Shown here in pieces: positions 36,868-48,300 of a stretch of DNA of 64,000 nt. Source of the DNA: Kingdonia uniflora (lineage: Eukaryota > Streptophyta > Magnoliopsida > Ranunculales > Circaeasteraceae); assembly GCA_014058105.1 (NCBI GenBank), contig JACGCM010001620.1, positions 1,736,001-1,800,000 of the forward strand, given 5' to 3'. Below the pieces are notes generated by a model, which saw only the letters and a list, made by a program, of their open reading frames with translations, searched no databases and had not been told where the DNA came from. Every line of letters begins with the position of its first letter. Positions within the stretch are counted from its first letter, which is position 1. Made by a program: the position numbers and the translations under genes.

Positions 36868-39054
36868 ATGCCAGAGGGAGACCCACACCCCAGTACATTA
36901 CCTGGGTTTAGAGGGACAAGAGATACAGAACGAGCCGTAACTCGGTCGAGGTTCAGAAGGAAGAAAAAAAGAGTATAATTTGAAGAGGTACAACAAACCC
37001 AAGGCATACCACATCCATCCCAAGAAAACTACCTAACCAGGTTTATTACCGGCCTCCCAGACGGCGTTACTCATATATATTACACTGGCAAGAAACTCAC
37101 GATAAGTTTTTAGTACATTTTGACTTTGTTATTTTCGTTAATCAAGTGTTTGACAAAATGCTCCAATGAACAGAATTAAGATTCGATGCGTCCGCACGGC
37201 ACATTCACTACGGTGATCAAAGTTTGGAAAGAGATTTCCACAATTTCGACAATAAGAGATCCCGTGGTGAAGATATTCGAGAGCTTTATGGATGGATATA
37301 AGCTTGGGTAATTTTGATAATCATCTAATTCAGGCGCTAACAGAGCATTGGTGGCCGACAACGCACACTTTTTTATTCTCGTGTGCGAAGATAGGGATCA
37401 CTCCAATGGATTTCCATATGCTGACATCATTGGCAATCGGCAGATATCCTGCACAGGTGCCGTATGACGACAATTGAAGTATTTTATCCAATGCGAGACA
37501 ATTGCTCCCCCGCATCAAAAGTTACAATACAACGAGTGAGAACGTTAGCATTTCACATTTGAAGACGTACTTGACCATCACAGATGATTGGGATGATGAT
37601 ATTACCATTGTTCATACTTTTATCCTCTTCATGATGGGACATTTATGGTTCCAAATGGCCAACAACACCGTCCCGCTTGGATATCTCACAGCCGTGGCCG
37701 ATTTGGACGAAGCTACCGAATATGACTGGGGTTATGTTATTCTTGCTTCCTTGTACCATGGTCTGGATACCGCAGTCACGACCGGGGGTGCCATCACTAG
37801 ATTTTCACAACTTCTTGAGGTACACTAACATTTTTTCCTTAGAAGCTGCAAATCAAATATCTTCCAATAAACGTCTTAAATTGAATTTTTAATTATTTTT
37901 TATGTTGTTCCAAAATACAGTATTGGTTCTACGAGTATTGTAGGGTTGGTCACCTTATTGTTAAGGAAACACTTAAGTTCATGTCATATCCGCGTCTCAA
38001 AGCATGGGAGAAGGGGAACAAGAAGAAAACAAATGACCACGTAGCAAATTTGTTTACTCTAGGCAGATACCTCATTAACCACCGGGCTATTGAGTCGATC
38101 AACTGACAACCTTGGGCAGAATATGCGATATTGCATTTAGATGACTTACGTACTGCGTCGCTCATGTCCTCTAAGAGGATGCCACTTTAAGTTCCTAATG
38201 GAAACTGCGAGTATTACTTGAGGGATAGATGTTGGAGGCAGTTGACTGGTACTGCTGGTATTCCTTTGGATCCTCCGATTAACATGTCGCCACATCTTAG
38301 TCCAGCTGATTTACAGGCGATGAGATAGGTCGGCTTTGTTGACTATGGCCATTTTGTAATAGGGGATGAACGAGAGACTTACGCATCATATGAGGCTAAC
38401 CAAACTTATGAGGTAGGCCACCTATTAACAGATTTCCAGAGGATGGGGAATATAGATATGTTCAGCCTTATTGTATTTAGGGCTGGTATTACACTCGTGG
38501 TGGTTACGTCAGCATAGGTTCATAACTTGTCCTAAGACTCAGTTTGCCTGACGAGGAGGAGGAGCTAGACCCGGGGTAGCACATGAAGTGGGCAGGGAGT
38601 CGTAAGATGCTCCCCATCTACCGCTTGAGGGACCCGCCACCCATGTCTGCCTCCTACGACGCAGAGAAGTTGTGGCACCTGACTCATGGTATGCAGTTAC
38701 TCACCCTTGCAGAGTCTGTGCGGGATGCCCAGGCGATCCAGTAGTTGACTGATGAGGTTGTTACTCTGACGAGGAACATAGACAGTATAGACGATTAGCT
38801 ATATTCGTATGTAAGTAATTTATTTATTTATTTCTTAATGTCATATTTATTTTGTCAAAATCTAAATAAATTTTCTTTGTCCTGTTCAGAACCTACATAT
38901 GAGGAGGGGGCGTGAGGTATGGGTGGTGCCGCTACCACCTGGAGGTGGCGCGGGGACGAGGCAGTGGTCCCGTGGACTTGGTTCGCAAACCAGGGGAGCC
39001 AGTAGTAGCCGCAGGGGGTTGGGTACTGGAGATGATATTGACCCGTCTCAGTAA
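36868..39054 (+). pseudogene. Plant mobile domain (PMD) pseudogene inside the element
   Basis: ATG at 36868 (MPEGDPHPST). The clearest block is 37292-37820: LIQALTEHWWPTTHTFLFSC, IGITPMDFHMLTSLAIGRYP, then HLKTYLTITDDWDD, FMMGHLWFQMANNTVPLGYL and YDWGYVILASLYHGLD. This order of motifs is the aminotransferase-like plant mobile domain (MAIN/MAIL1 type). An intron-like gap (GT at ~37820, AG at ~37919) precedes FYEYCRVGHLI and PRLKAWEKGNKKK; the C-terminal half carries stops near 38104, 38187 and 38327. The last exon is 38898-39054, Arg/Gly-rich. PMD proteins act in gene silencing in Arabidopsis, and the domain is also carried by transposons. Frameshift near 37310 and the stops make this copy inactive. 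Confidence 0.78.
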
Positions 39055-39079
39055 ATATATGTATTTTTTATGTTTTTGT

Positions 39080-39790
39080 AGACGTAATCTTTTATTGTAA
39101 ACATCAGTGTTGAACATTTTCTATTGTATAATTTTGTTTCTCTATATAAGTACTTGTAGGACCTGATGTCCCATTTCTTTTTATAAATCAATTTATTTTG
39201 AGTCTTGAATTTAAATAGAAATACAATTACAATTCTTAAAATCGTAGTTCTACGCACGAAATGAAACTCAAAACAGATACAATTAAACTTAATTCATCGT
39301 TCACGACTGATGTAAGGATTAAACTCAAAACATTTAGTAAGGGGGAGCAGATCCCGTCCATAGTTGGAAAGTTGGTAATTTGTTGGAAACTCATCACGCG
39401 GGATGTAGTTCCGGTAAAAAAATATATCGTATGAAGACTCAAATGAGAATGGCTAGTTGTATTTCTCATACCATTCATCTTTGGCATCGCGGAGAATATA
39501 TGCTAGTGGAACACCTCTGACCTGTCTATTAATACTCTTTCGTATCTCATGAAACTCATCACATTTAACCTTAAGAACATTCCACCTGCTATATAAATTT
39601 CTAGGAGGGTATTGAAGTTCCGTGTACTCTCTGAATTGGACATGAACTCCATTCTATAACTGATTAAAGTTGAGTTATCGGAGATGTAGATTATCAACAA
39701 AATATTGCCAGGACGCGGCCAGGGTGCAGTCTTCATTCCAGCCAAATACCACCGAAGAATCTTGTGTTAGAGCTAAAAAACTCGGTATTG
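39080..39790 (-). pseudogene. Degenerate Trp-rich ORF, possible DNA-binding partner
   Basis: The minus-strand reading from about 39765 gives DSSVVFGWNEDCTLAASWQY, FREYTELQYPPRNLYSRWNV and VKCDEFHEIRKSINRQVRG to a stop near 39452, with two internal stops. The spaced tryptophans recall Myb/trihelix-type DNA-binding modules of transposon helper proteins, but I cannot name a family. It lies tail to tail with the PMD gene. Confidence 0.35.
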
Positions 39791-40075
39791 TTGATTTTAA
39801 GTAGATGACATGTTGTTAGAGAGCATCTCCAACCAACATATATATAAAGCAAAAAGTAGCCGTTGTGATGCCAAAACTTGATGTTGTGAAGGACCCACCA
39901 GAGGAACTAACCGTTGTTGGAAATCAGTGAAGGCGACGGTGTTTTTTTTACCGCCCCCTCCACTGATTTCCCCAACCACTTCTTCTTCCCCCCTTATCCT
40001 TTTACACTTCTCTCTTCTCAAGAAACTTATTCCCCCTTCACCTTCAACACCATTCTCTCAACTCCATAACCTCAA

Positions 40076-41411
40076 ATGTCTTCCTCATCGTCCATTTCAT
40101 CCATTAATGATCCTCCACGTGTATCCCTGTCCTCCTCTGACGATCTTATGTTTGATTGTGCGACGGCAATGGCCGTTATGCACCAAAATGTAATAAACCT
40201 AGTAGTACATGATGCAACTTCGAGTCACGGCAGGAGTGCCATGGGCTGTAAGGATAAGAGAAAGAAGTGAGATCTCGAATTGAGGCATTTCAGCATTATG
40301 CGAGACTACATCAACCCGAGGTGCACATATGAGCTGGACAAATTTCAGCAACGTTTTTGTATGAGTAGACACATGTTTATGCGTATATTCAATGCAGTCG
40401 TTGCACATGATCTTTATTTTGTTCAAAAACCCAACAACACTGGTACTATAAGGTTATCACCGTACCAAAAGGTAGTCGCGGCACTATGTTTTCTAAACTA
40501 CGGTGTTACGACAAATCTTTTTGATGAGTATATCCAAATAGGAGAAAACACAACCTTGTTAAGTATGGAAATGTTTTGTGTTGCGATTATACAAATTTTT
40601 GGCGAGGAATATCTTTGAGCACCAAACGCGGCCGATGTCGAAAGGTTGAAAGCGATAGGAGAGTCACGGAGATTTCCCGGCATGTTAGGAACCCTTGATT
40701 GCATGTATTGGATATGTAAAAATTATCCCATAGCTTGGCACGGTTAATTTACTGGTCATTACCCCAAGGCGGCACTGATTCTTGAAGCGGTAGCTTCACA
40801 CGACCTTTGGTTTTGGCATGCTTTTTTTTGGGTTACCAGGGTCTAATAATGTTATCAATATCTTGCAACAATCACATCTTTTCACCGACCTGACCGATGG
40901 TATCGCTCTACCTTGCAATTATACAATTGCCAGAAAAGCTTATGATATGGGTTATTACCTAGCGAATTGCATATACCCTAAATGGGGAATACTTGTCCAA
41001 ACTATATCCAATCCGATTATAGTGAAACAGAAATTCATTGCTCTACAACAAAAAAGTTGTTGAAAAGATGAAGAACGGGCGTTTGGAATTTTACAATCAC
41101 GGTTCAATATTGTAAAAAATCCAGTTAAATTATGGAAACCTGAGGTTTTGAACAATGTCATGAAGGCATGCGTGATAATGCACAATATGATCATCGAAGT
41201 GGAATGAGGCTCATTTCCATCATACTTAGACTACGATCTAGCCGATCCCTCAACTATCGAAGGTGAACGGTTCAATATTGTACGCAAACGCGAAACAATA
41301 AAATCTTTTATAACGAAAATGAACCGCATTCGAAGTCGAGAACTGCACTTTGATCTAAATGATGATCTAATCGAGCATTTCTGGGCCGTGAAGGGAAATT
41401 TTCATTCCTAG
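40076..41411 (+). pseudogene. PIF/Harbinger transposase pseudogene
   Basis: ATG 40076; the reading ends at TAG 41409. The N-terminal helix-turn-helix region is present (FQQRFCMSRHMFMRIFNAVV, SPYQKVVAALCFLNYGV, FDEYIQIGENTTL, IFGEEYL). The DDE_4 core follows: first D in RFPGMLGTLDCMYW (~40697), then HAFFGLPGSNNVINIL and YDMGYYLANCIYPKWG, third acidic residue in DEERAFGILQSRF. In the second catalytic block the usual D of the S-x-N-D motif is replaced (NNVIN). Stops occur at 40616, ~40744, 41061 and ~41206. Both defects rule out activity. With the antisense Myb-like gene at 41.8-42.9 kb it forms the two-gene arrangement standard for PIF/Harbinger. Confidence 0.9.
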
Positions 41412-41767
41412 TGTTGCAATCAAGTATTATCTGAGTGTTCTTGATGTAATTTAATGCTTCTTGTCGTACAAGCTTATTGAACAAGTTTTTAATATTGCAT
41501 TAATCTTATATTTTTTTTAACGCAATATTCTCGGAAATAAATATTTCAAAAAAAAGATTACATTCTTCAATAGCAAAGTACATTATTCAAACGATTACAT
41601 TATTGGAAGGTAAGCTACATTCTTGGAAAAAAAACTTCTCTATACAACAAAGTTAAATTACATTTCATCACCACTTTATGTACATGGTCAACCCCTCTTG
41701 GCTAGACGTTCCATGACCTCAGCTTGCCTTTGCAGATAATATTATAATTGATGTCCAGAAAGATTAC

Positions 41768-42960
41768 TTAGGTATTTATCCATGATTTTACAATCTTCCC
41801 TGGTTTGTACCAAATCCATTTTGGCTTGCCATTGTTGATTTGCTTCCTCTCTTCTTCTTTCCTTTTCTTCTTTTGCTTATCTCTTCTCCAACCGTAGTTC
41901 ATCCAGCATTGTTTGGATATTACTACCAGATGCAATAATACCATCCAAGGCCTTTTGTGTTGCAAGGTTTTTTCTAAAGAGTTTTTGGTTGATGGGCCTG
42001 CTTCTACCCTCATACAATAGACCATCTAATTCAGAATTTTAGTTAGTGAATTGAGGTATAGGTGGGTCGTCGGGGTCCTTCGATATATTGTTTGATCCGA
42101 CCGAGTTCCCTGGAGAAGAATTATGCGATGTTCTTCTGGCTACATTTCTTGGTATATTTACCGTATGGTTCAACCCATCATCATTTAGGTTGGCCCATTG
42201 CGGTTCTTGTGCCAAAATCTTATACGCTTCACGATGTTTGAAGTCATTGTCGCCATTCAAGCCTTGATAGATCTTGTGTGCATCATTTCTTACAATTCTC
42301 AAAATTACCAAATACAAATAAATAACGTGTATATCAAAGAGAAATAAACGAAATTGAGTTAAAAGAAATTAGAACGTACCCGATCTTCATCAGTTTTCCC
42401 GCTGTCATGCCGAAATCGTACTTGAGCAATTATCCCCTTGTACGCCACATATTATATATTAAGAGGATACCACTAAGCTTTGGTCGACCCACATGATCGT
42501 CGTGTGGGGCACTCGGGGACTCTGTTAAAGGCAATGCTGACCTTTTGATAGAAAGTAAAACCTTTTGTGCGACCCATGGTCCAGACAGAAGCCGTTACCC
42601 ACGCCCTTGCGAGACACGTGAAGTCTACATCCGTCCAATACAGTCCAGCATCATTCATTTCATCCAAAAACTCAGTATCTTCTGGCACTTGCACGCCTTG
42701 TCTTTGTTTTGCGGGGTGCTTTTTTCTTTCTTCCTTTTCCTTTGTCTTTCTCGGGTGCCGCCGCTTCAACAGGTATTGGTGCATTTGTGCCACTTTGATT
42801 GTGCTGAGTAGATTCACCATGGAATAGGTAGCTCTAAAAGTAATTTGGAGGTTGAAAACCTTGAGATTAAGTGAGCGGATAGGGTTGATAGTACGGGCTA
42901 AACGCCTGAGGTTGCGGTTGAGAGAGTATAAATGGTTATTGATACTGTCCTCCGAAGGTA
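41768..42960 (-). pseudogene. Myb/SANT-like partner gene of PIF/Harbinger
   Basis: Minus strand. The N-terminal part (42960-42800) is Gln/Pro-rich (QPQAFSPYYQPYPL), followed by a Lys-rich linker. A SANT/Myb-like module lies at 42680-42480 with spaced Trp/Phe (YWTDVDFTCLARAWVTAS, GFTFYQKVSIAFNRVPECPT, RRSCGS). After frame breaks near 42475-42400 the reading continues (DAHKIYQGLNGDNDFKHREA, YKILAQEPQW, 42270-42180), like the conserved centre of these proteins. The C-terminus (42025-41768) is Lys/Glu-rich and probably helical. In this superfamily the partner binds element ends and helps import the transposase. Confidence 0.75.
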
Positions 42961-43452
42961 TCCTCTTGCAACATGGTAAACGGAGGTGAGGTCTATGATT
43001 AGAATTGAGATTGGTTGTGCTAGAGGTATGGATTGAATTGTGATGATGGGTGCTGAGAGAATGGTGTTGAAGGTGGGTTCTGGGAGGATGGGGTGGACGG
43101 TGTGGAGTTATTACTACTGGTGCCAGATTTTACCATTTTGGGAATGCATAGAGGTTATCTTATATTGTTTGGGTGAGAAGAGTAAGCCAGGGAGAGCTCA
43201 GCCAAGCAAAATAGATAAGTGGTCTTTTTACGACACGGTGTTCTTTTTACTGCCCAAAAAATCTGGGCGGTAAAAAGAACACCGCCAAACTCATTTTTTT
43301 TTAGTTTGAGCTCCTCAAACCCAGTTTGGCTCTGACAGTGCCAAGTCAGCAAACCAACACCAATTTTTTCGTCACTGGGAGGCTAAAAGTTTAGGTTTGA
43401 GTGTGAGTTGACAAACCCAACCCAAACCCAAACCCTGCTGAAGATACTCTAA

Positions 43453-43648
43453 GACTTGCCTTCACCCCAACTTCTCCACTAAATTAGATACACTAAGAAT
43501 TATGGTTATTCATTAGATCTATGTTACTTGAAAGTAAAGTGGGTATAGGAATAATGAGAAACGCCTATTATTTTCTTTTCATGATTCGGGAAACGTATGA
43601 CAACAAGATCCGACAATTGAAGCGTAATACGAAGCGAAGTAGGAAACA
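43453..43648. other. Short spacer between two transposons
   Basis: No feature recognised; it ends in AAACA, the left target duplication of the copia element. Confidence 0.6.
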
Positions 43649-44154
43649 TGTTGAGTTGCAAGCTGCGGAAGCCAAAATTCCAAGTCAATTTGGTTAGCAA
43701 GAAAGAAGTAACAATCTAAAGAAATACATAATAACAATCACACACAAGGTTTATGGTGGTTTGGCAATTGCCTACATCTACTGTACAAGAGAGAATTTAT
43801 TTATTTATTTAAGATTCAAGGTTACAATCTCTTAAAAACAATTAGAGGTTCTCTCAAGAATTCCTCTCCAATAGATCTCACCAAGGGTGGCTCACAAAAT
43901 CCCTAGGTTTCCCTTTATATACTTGGGGAACCTATTTCAAACGACTCCTATCTCGAGACGATCCAATGGCTCAAACAATACTCAAATTAAGTTTTACCGA
44001 ATAAATTGTCTGCTCGAACAGACCTATTTTTATTCGAATAAAAAACATATTTATTCGAAGAATCAAGGTTCTGGGTGGTTATATTCGAATAGACCTTGAG
44101 TCTGTTCGAACAGACCCAAAGTCTATTCGAATAGAAAATAGAGCAAGCCTCACA
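43649..44154 (-). repeat. copia 3' LTR
   Basis: 506 bp; a purine-rich AAGTGGAAAAT (minus strand, 44155-44165) abuts it. It holds TTCGAA palindromes at 44010-44140, as does its partner LTR. Confidence 0.92.
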
Positions 44155-44249
44155 ATTTTCCACTTCGGTAAATATTTCCCGAGCCAAACGAACCGAAATC
44201 TGAGCCGAACATAGCCACTAACCAAATAACCCAGAAACAACCCTCTCTA

Positions 44250-44570
44250 CCATCAAATGTCCCCAAGGACCCAAGCACACAAACGGTCCAAGGAAACCAA
44301 ACAAACAAGCGTCCCGAAGGACCAAAATTAACCAAATAAAACCAAGCGTCCTAAAGGACCAAAACCAACTAAACCTCCTAAAGGACCCAATCAAACCAAG
44401 ATTCCCAAATGACCAAATCGAATCAAACGTCCTAAAGGACCCAATCGAACCAAGCGTCCCAAAGGACCAAACCAACTAAATGTCCCAAGGAACCAAAAAC
44501 AAACCAAGAGTTCCAAATGACCAACTCCAATCCAAGCGAATGTCCCAAGGAACCAAAATCGACTGTACCA
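44250..44570. repeat. Decayed minisatellite in the copia 3' region
   Basis: About ten imperfect units with the core AACCAAGCGTCCTAAAGGACC, spaced roughly 25-40 bases apart. Because the unit lacks stops on the minus strand, it yields long low-complexity frames (FGTLGSIGSFRTF-like) that are not genes. Confidence 0.85.
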
Positions 44571-44699
44571 AATCAATGGTTGCCTACGTACTGTGGATTA
44601 AGTCACCCGTAGTTCCCATCAATCCCTGTGAAGAGCCAAATCAATCCATAGGAAAGAGACGCACCATTCCCTTCTCTATCTCTATGAATCTCCATATTA

Positions 44700-45491
44700 A
44701 GAGTTTGCTTGTACCTTTATCTTGGAGACCTCTTCAAACCGTACAACGATCTCTTCATTAATTGACATACATCGTCCTTTCTAGCAAAAGTAAACCCACT
44801 CGGCTGAGTCACATTGATCTCTTCCTTCAACTTCCCATGTAAGAATACCGTCTTAACATCGAGATGTTACAATTCCTATTCAAATTTGCTACCAAAGCCA
44901 ATAGGATACAACTGGAGAAGTATTTTACCACTAGACTTGCCTTGAAAGCGAAACATCAATTTGAGATCCTTGCTTCCTTTTGTAGACCTATTTACTACCA
45001 ATCACTCTTTTTTCCTTTGGAAACTTTGAAAGTTGCCAAGTTTCATTCTTGCAAAGAGAGTACATCTCTTCCATCATTGTTCCCTCCCAATATTTACCCG
45101 TGGAAGGAACATCCTCTTCAACGATCGGTAGTGCATAGGCTACCATGGCCTTCGCCTTTAGAAGTACCATGTCCTTTGTAAGCCATTCCATCTTACCCAC
45201 ATTCTTCTTTGGTTTACTAGTTACAATTGACTCTACAACTTGAGTCTCCTCATCTGTACTACCAAATACTCTACCATCGTCTGTATCTTCATTATTTAGA
45301 ATATAAACTAATGGCCCATCACCCGTTGTCACACCGGTAGATGATACCCCATTTAGTACGGAACTCTCTAGCCAATGTGAAGATGCATCAATCTCTACCC
45401 TCTGTAAAGCCTCATTGATTGCCTTCTTTGTCTGCTCAGAGGCATATGACTTGATCATAGAAGTCTCATCAAAAGTGACATCTCTGCTCAA
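44700..45491 (-). pseudogene. pol: copia reverse transcriptase, N-terminal part
   Basis: The frame 45491-44988 includes the integrase-RT linker and the RT entry (EEDVPSTGKYWEGTMMEEMY, then NETWQLSKFPKEKRVIGSK). After frame changes it continues to about 44700 with HLDVKTVFLHGKLKEEINV and VCQLMKRSLYGLKRSPR. The YVDD catalytic box and RNase H are absent, so RT is truncated by about half. Confidence 0.82.
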
Positions 45492-45666
45492 AATGATCTT
45501 TCAGTCTCTTGTATCCCATAACTTGTAGCCTTTCACATCCTTCTTCTTACCCAGAAAAAGGCCTTCCTTGCTCATAGATCTAACTTACCATCTTTAATAT
45601 GATAGTATGCCAGACACCCAAATATATGAAGAGTATCATAATCTGTAGCATCTCCTGACCATGCTT

Positions 45667-46340
45667 CTATTGGTGTCTTACCCTCCATTGGTAGCATGCA
45701 TATGCCAAAGCCTCAGCCCAAAATATCTTGCCCAACCCAAAATTGGATAACATACACTGTACCTTCTCCAATAAAGTACGGTTCATGCGCTCAGCTACCC
45801 CATTTTGCTGCGGTGTCTCTCTAACCATGAAGTGTAGAACTATCTCCTCTTTCTGACATACTTGCAAGAATGGATCACTAGTGTACTCCCCACCATTATC
45901 CGAGTTGAACAACTTGATCTTTATGCTAGTCTAAGTCTTTATCAACTTCTTCTACCTGATAAAAATTTCTAGGACTTAATCCTTCCTCCTCATGGTGTAC
46001 ACCTAGAAAAGTCATCCACAAAAGACACAAAGTAATGTTTCCCCCCTAGTAATGCATTCTTGGAGGGTTCCCAAACATCAGAGTGAACATAATCAAGGGT
46101 TTTACGAGTATGGTGGATAGCAGTACTGAACTTTACCCTTATCTACTTTCCCAGAACACAGTGTTCCCAAAAGCTCAATTTGTAGACCTTGACACCTTTC
46201 AATAGCCCTTGGTTTGCAAGAACTCTCAGGACTTTTCCCCCACATGCGCGAAATGTATGTGCCATAGCCGAGTAGTATCTCTGGAAGTGGCCTCCTCCCT
46301 TCCCACGGTAGCAACCTCACCAAGAATAGTTGTACCATCT
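45667..46340 (-). pseudogene. pol: copia integrase pseudogene
   Basis: The minus-strand frame 45912-45667 shows the classic core SDNGGEY, TPQQNGVAERMNRTLLEKVQ, FWAEALAYACY, with the DDE aspartate in SDNGGEY and the glutamate in NGVAER. Upstream to about 46340 are shifted pieces (LPWEGRRPLPEILLGYGTY...), from the zinc-binding part. Confidence 0.85.
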
Positions 46341-46355
46341 AGATAGTACAAGTTG

Positions 46356-47637
46356 TTACTTCTTCTTTGGTTTCAATACAACCATGGCTCCTTTAAGAAC
46401 CATCTTCACCCCATTCTCAGACACAACCTTGTAACATTTCGCTTCAAGTAAACCTATCGAGATAATGTTCTTTCTCATCGTCAGAATATACCGAACCTCA
46501 TCAATCTTTTTAACCAACCCATTATGTAACTTTAGGCGAATGATACCTATCCCCATGATGTGACAAGGACCATCGATCCCCATCAACACCGCCCCACCTT
46601 CTAGCTTCTTCAAACTCGAAAAACAACCCCTTTCGGTATAAATGTGATAAGTAGCACCCAAATCCAAAATCCATTCTTTTGAATCAATAGCATGCGCACT
46701 AGATGATATAGTCAAAGAGAAATTAGAATTATTACTTCCATTTGCCGTGTCTTGAGCGCCATTTGTCGAAGAACCCGATTTTCCCCCTTTCTTCTTCTTA
46801 TGATGCGGGAGACATTCATTTTTCCAATGACCCGTTTCCTTATAAAATGCACATTGGTATTTTCCTAATTTGTTGCTATTTATACCGTAACCTTTTGACT
46901 TTGATCGAAGGTTGTTACCACTCGACTTCTTTTGGTCCAAAGACCTTCCTATAGTCATCAATACCTCGGATGTCGACTCCATAGACTCACGTTTTTCCTT
47001 CCTCCAGTACTCATGGTTTACAACCGCCGTAGTCACATCCGAGTATTGTAATGAAGTCTTCCCGCATCGTCATAACGAAATGCTCAAACTCTTCAAAAAG
47101 TGAGTTCAATAACAAAAGTATTTTGTCTTCATTACCAACAATTTTCTCTAGATTTGCTAAGTCGGGTAATAACTTGGTAAAATCATTCAAGTGCTCCGAT
47201 ATAGAAATTCCTTATATTATTATGAAACGATAAAGCTTTCTTTTTAAATGGAGTCAATTTTGGATGCTTTTCACCAAATACTTCTCCTCTAGAATCCTCC
47301 AAATTTTATTTGCCGAGGTTTTGTTCATTACAAGGTATTTAATGTCTTGAGCAAGACACGAGCGGATTTGACCACAAGTCCTCTTGTTCATCTTCTTCTA
47401 AAAACTCTCCTCTACCTCATCCGGTTTGTTCTCTAATACATCATCTAAGTCTAATTGACTTAGCCCATCAATAACCTCGCATCGCCATATGCTAAAGTTA
47501 TTGGTGCCGTTGAATTTCTCAACTTCAATCTTCACATTGTTGAACATCACTGTTGTATTCCGTTTAGGCATCGAGGAACTAAGTTCCATTGAAGAACTAG
47601 TTTTATCTCCTTCTTCCATGGTTCCCCCAATTTTCAT
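46356..47637 (-). pseudogene. gag: copia gag and protease pseudogene
   Basis: Gag starts at the minus-strand ATG 47637 (MKIGGTMEEGDKTSS, then VEKFNGTNNFSIWRCEVIDG). It is broken in the middle and reopens at 47036-46356 with YWRKEKRESMESTSEVLMTI, a basic tract, a damaged zinc knuckle in which the second Cys is Tyr (CAFYKETGHWKNEC), and a protease whose DSGA-type active site reads DLGA (KEWILDLGATYHIY). Loss of these residues alone would inactivate both activities. Confidence 0.87.
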
Positions 47638-47720
47638 ACACTAACCAAAATCGAAACCCAAATAAACTTGAGATAAGTTGACGTTACCACAATTTCCCGC
47701 ACCACCGAGGAACCAGCCTC

Positions 47721-47732
47721 GCTCTGATACCA
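47721..47732 (-). promoter_or_regulatory. Primer binding site, initiator tRNA-Met
   Basis: The minus strand reads TGGTATCAGAGC, the complement of the initiator tRNA-Met 3' end, two bases inside the 5' LTR. Confidence 0.93.
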
Positions 47733-47734
47733 AT

Positions 47735-48300
47735 TGTTGAGTCACAAACCGCGGAAGCCGAAACTCCAACTCGATTTGGTTAACAACAAATAAGCAACAA
47801 TCTAAAGTAATACACAATAACAATCACACATAAGGTTTAAGGTGGCTTGGCAATTGCCTATATCCACCGTACAAGAGAGAGAGAAAAAAAAAGAAAGAAA
47901 GAAAGAAAGATAGAGTTTATTTAAGATCCAAGGTTATAATCTCTCAAAACAATTATAGGTTATCTCAAGAATTCTTCTCCAATAGATCTCACCAAGGGTG
48001 GTTCACAAAATCCCTAGGTTTTCCCTTATATACTTGGAGAACCTATTACAAATGACTCCTATCTCGAGACGATCCAATGGCTCAAACAAAACTCAAAATT
48101 GAGTTTTACCAATGTCTTTTCGAACAAGCAAATTGTCTGCTCGAACATACCCATTTTATTCAAACCAAAAACAAGTCTATTCGAAGAATAAATGTTTTGG
48201 GTGGTTCTATTCGAATAGACCTTGAGTTTGTTTGAACAAAATTTGTTATGTTCGAACAGACCCAAAGTCTATTCGAGCAGAAAACAGAGCAAGCCTCACA
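47735..48300 (-). repeat. copia 5' LTR
   Basis: 566 bp, longer than its partner because of a (GAAA)n/(GA)n stretch at 47872-47911 and an extra TTCGAA-containing segment near 48115. TTCGAA palindromes lie at 48110-48285. Confidence 0.92.

Larger units (their letters stand above)
36566..43452. mobile_element. PIF/Harbinger-like element or composite carrying a PMD gene
   Basis: The left end AGAGCAACTCCAGCAG (36566) and the inverted right end AGAGTATCTTCAGCAG (ending about 43452) match at 13 of 16 positions, and TAA lies at both borders (one-base ambiguity). Both ends share a subterminal palindrome, GTGTTCTTTTTAC..GGTAAAAAGAA, at ~36713 and ~43238. Inside are a plant mobile domain gene (+), a PIF/Harbinger transposase (+) and a Myb/SANT-like gene (-). 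A third end-like sequence at 39815 (TTA, GAGAGCATCTCC) and its own GGTGTTTTTTTTACCGCC near 39938 allow another reading: an autonomous-type 3.6-kb element (39815-43452) abutting or nested in a separate PMD-bearing element. Confidence 0.65.
43649..48300 (-). mobile_element. Ty1/copia retrotransposon, minus strand, both LTRs
   Basis: LTRs 43649-44154 (3') and 47735-48300 (5'), each TGTTGAG..CTCACA, are flanked by the perfect 5-bp duplication AAACA (43644-43648 and 48301-48305). The primer site complementary to initiator tRNA-Met is at 47721-47732, two bases inside the 5' LTR. Gag, protease, integrase and the first part of RT follow in copia order on the minus strand. The rest of RT and RNase H are missing and the 3' part is filled by a minisatellite. 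The LTRs differ in length (506 against 566 bp) and sequence much more than those of the chromovirus, so this insertion is older. Confidence 0.93.

Noticed and set aside
44218..44576. Long minus-strand frames rich in Phe, Gly and Trp
   Set aside because: They are translations of the minisatellite at 44250-44570, with unit-periodic sequence and no gene features.
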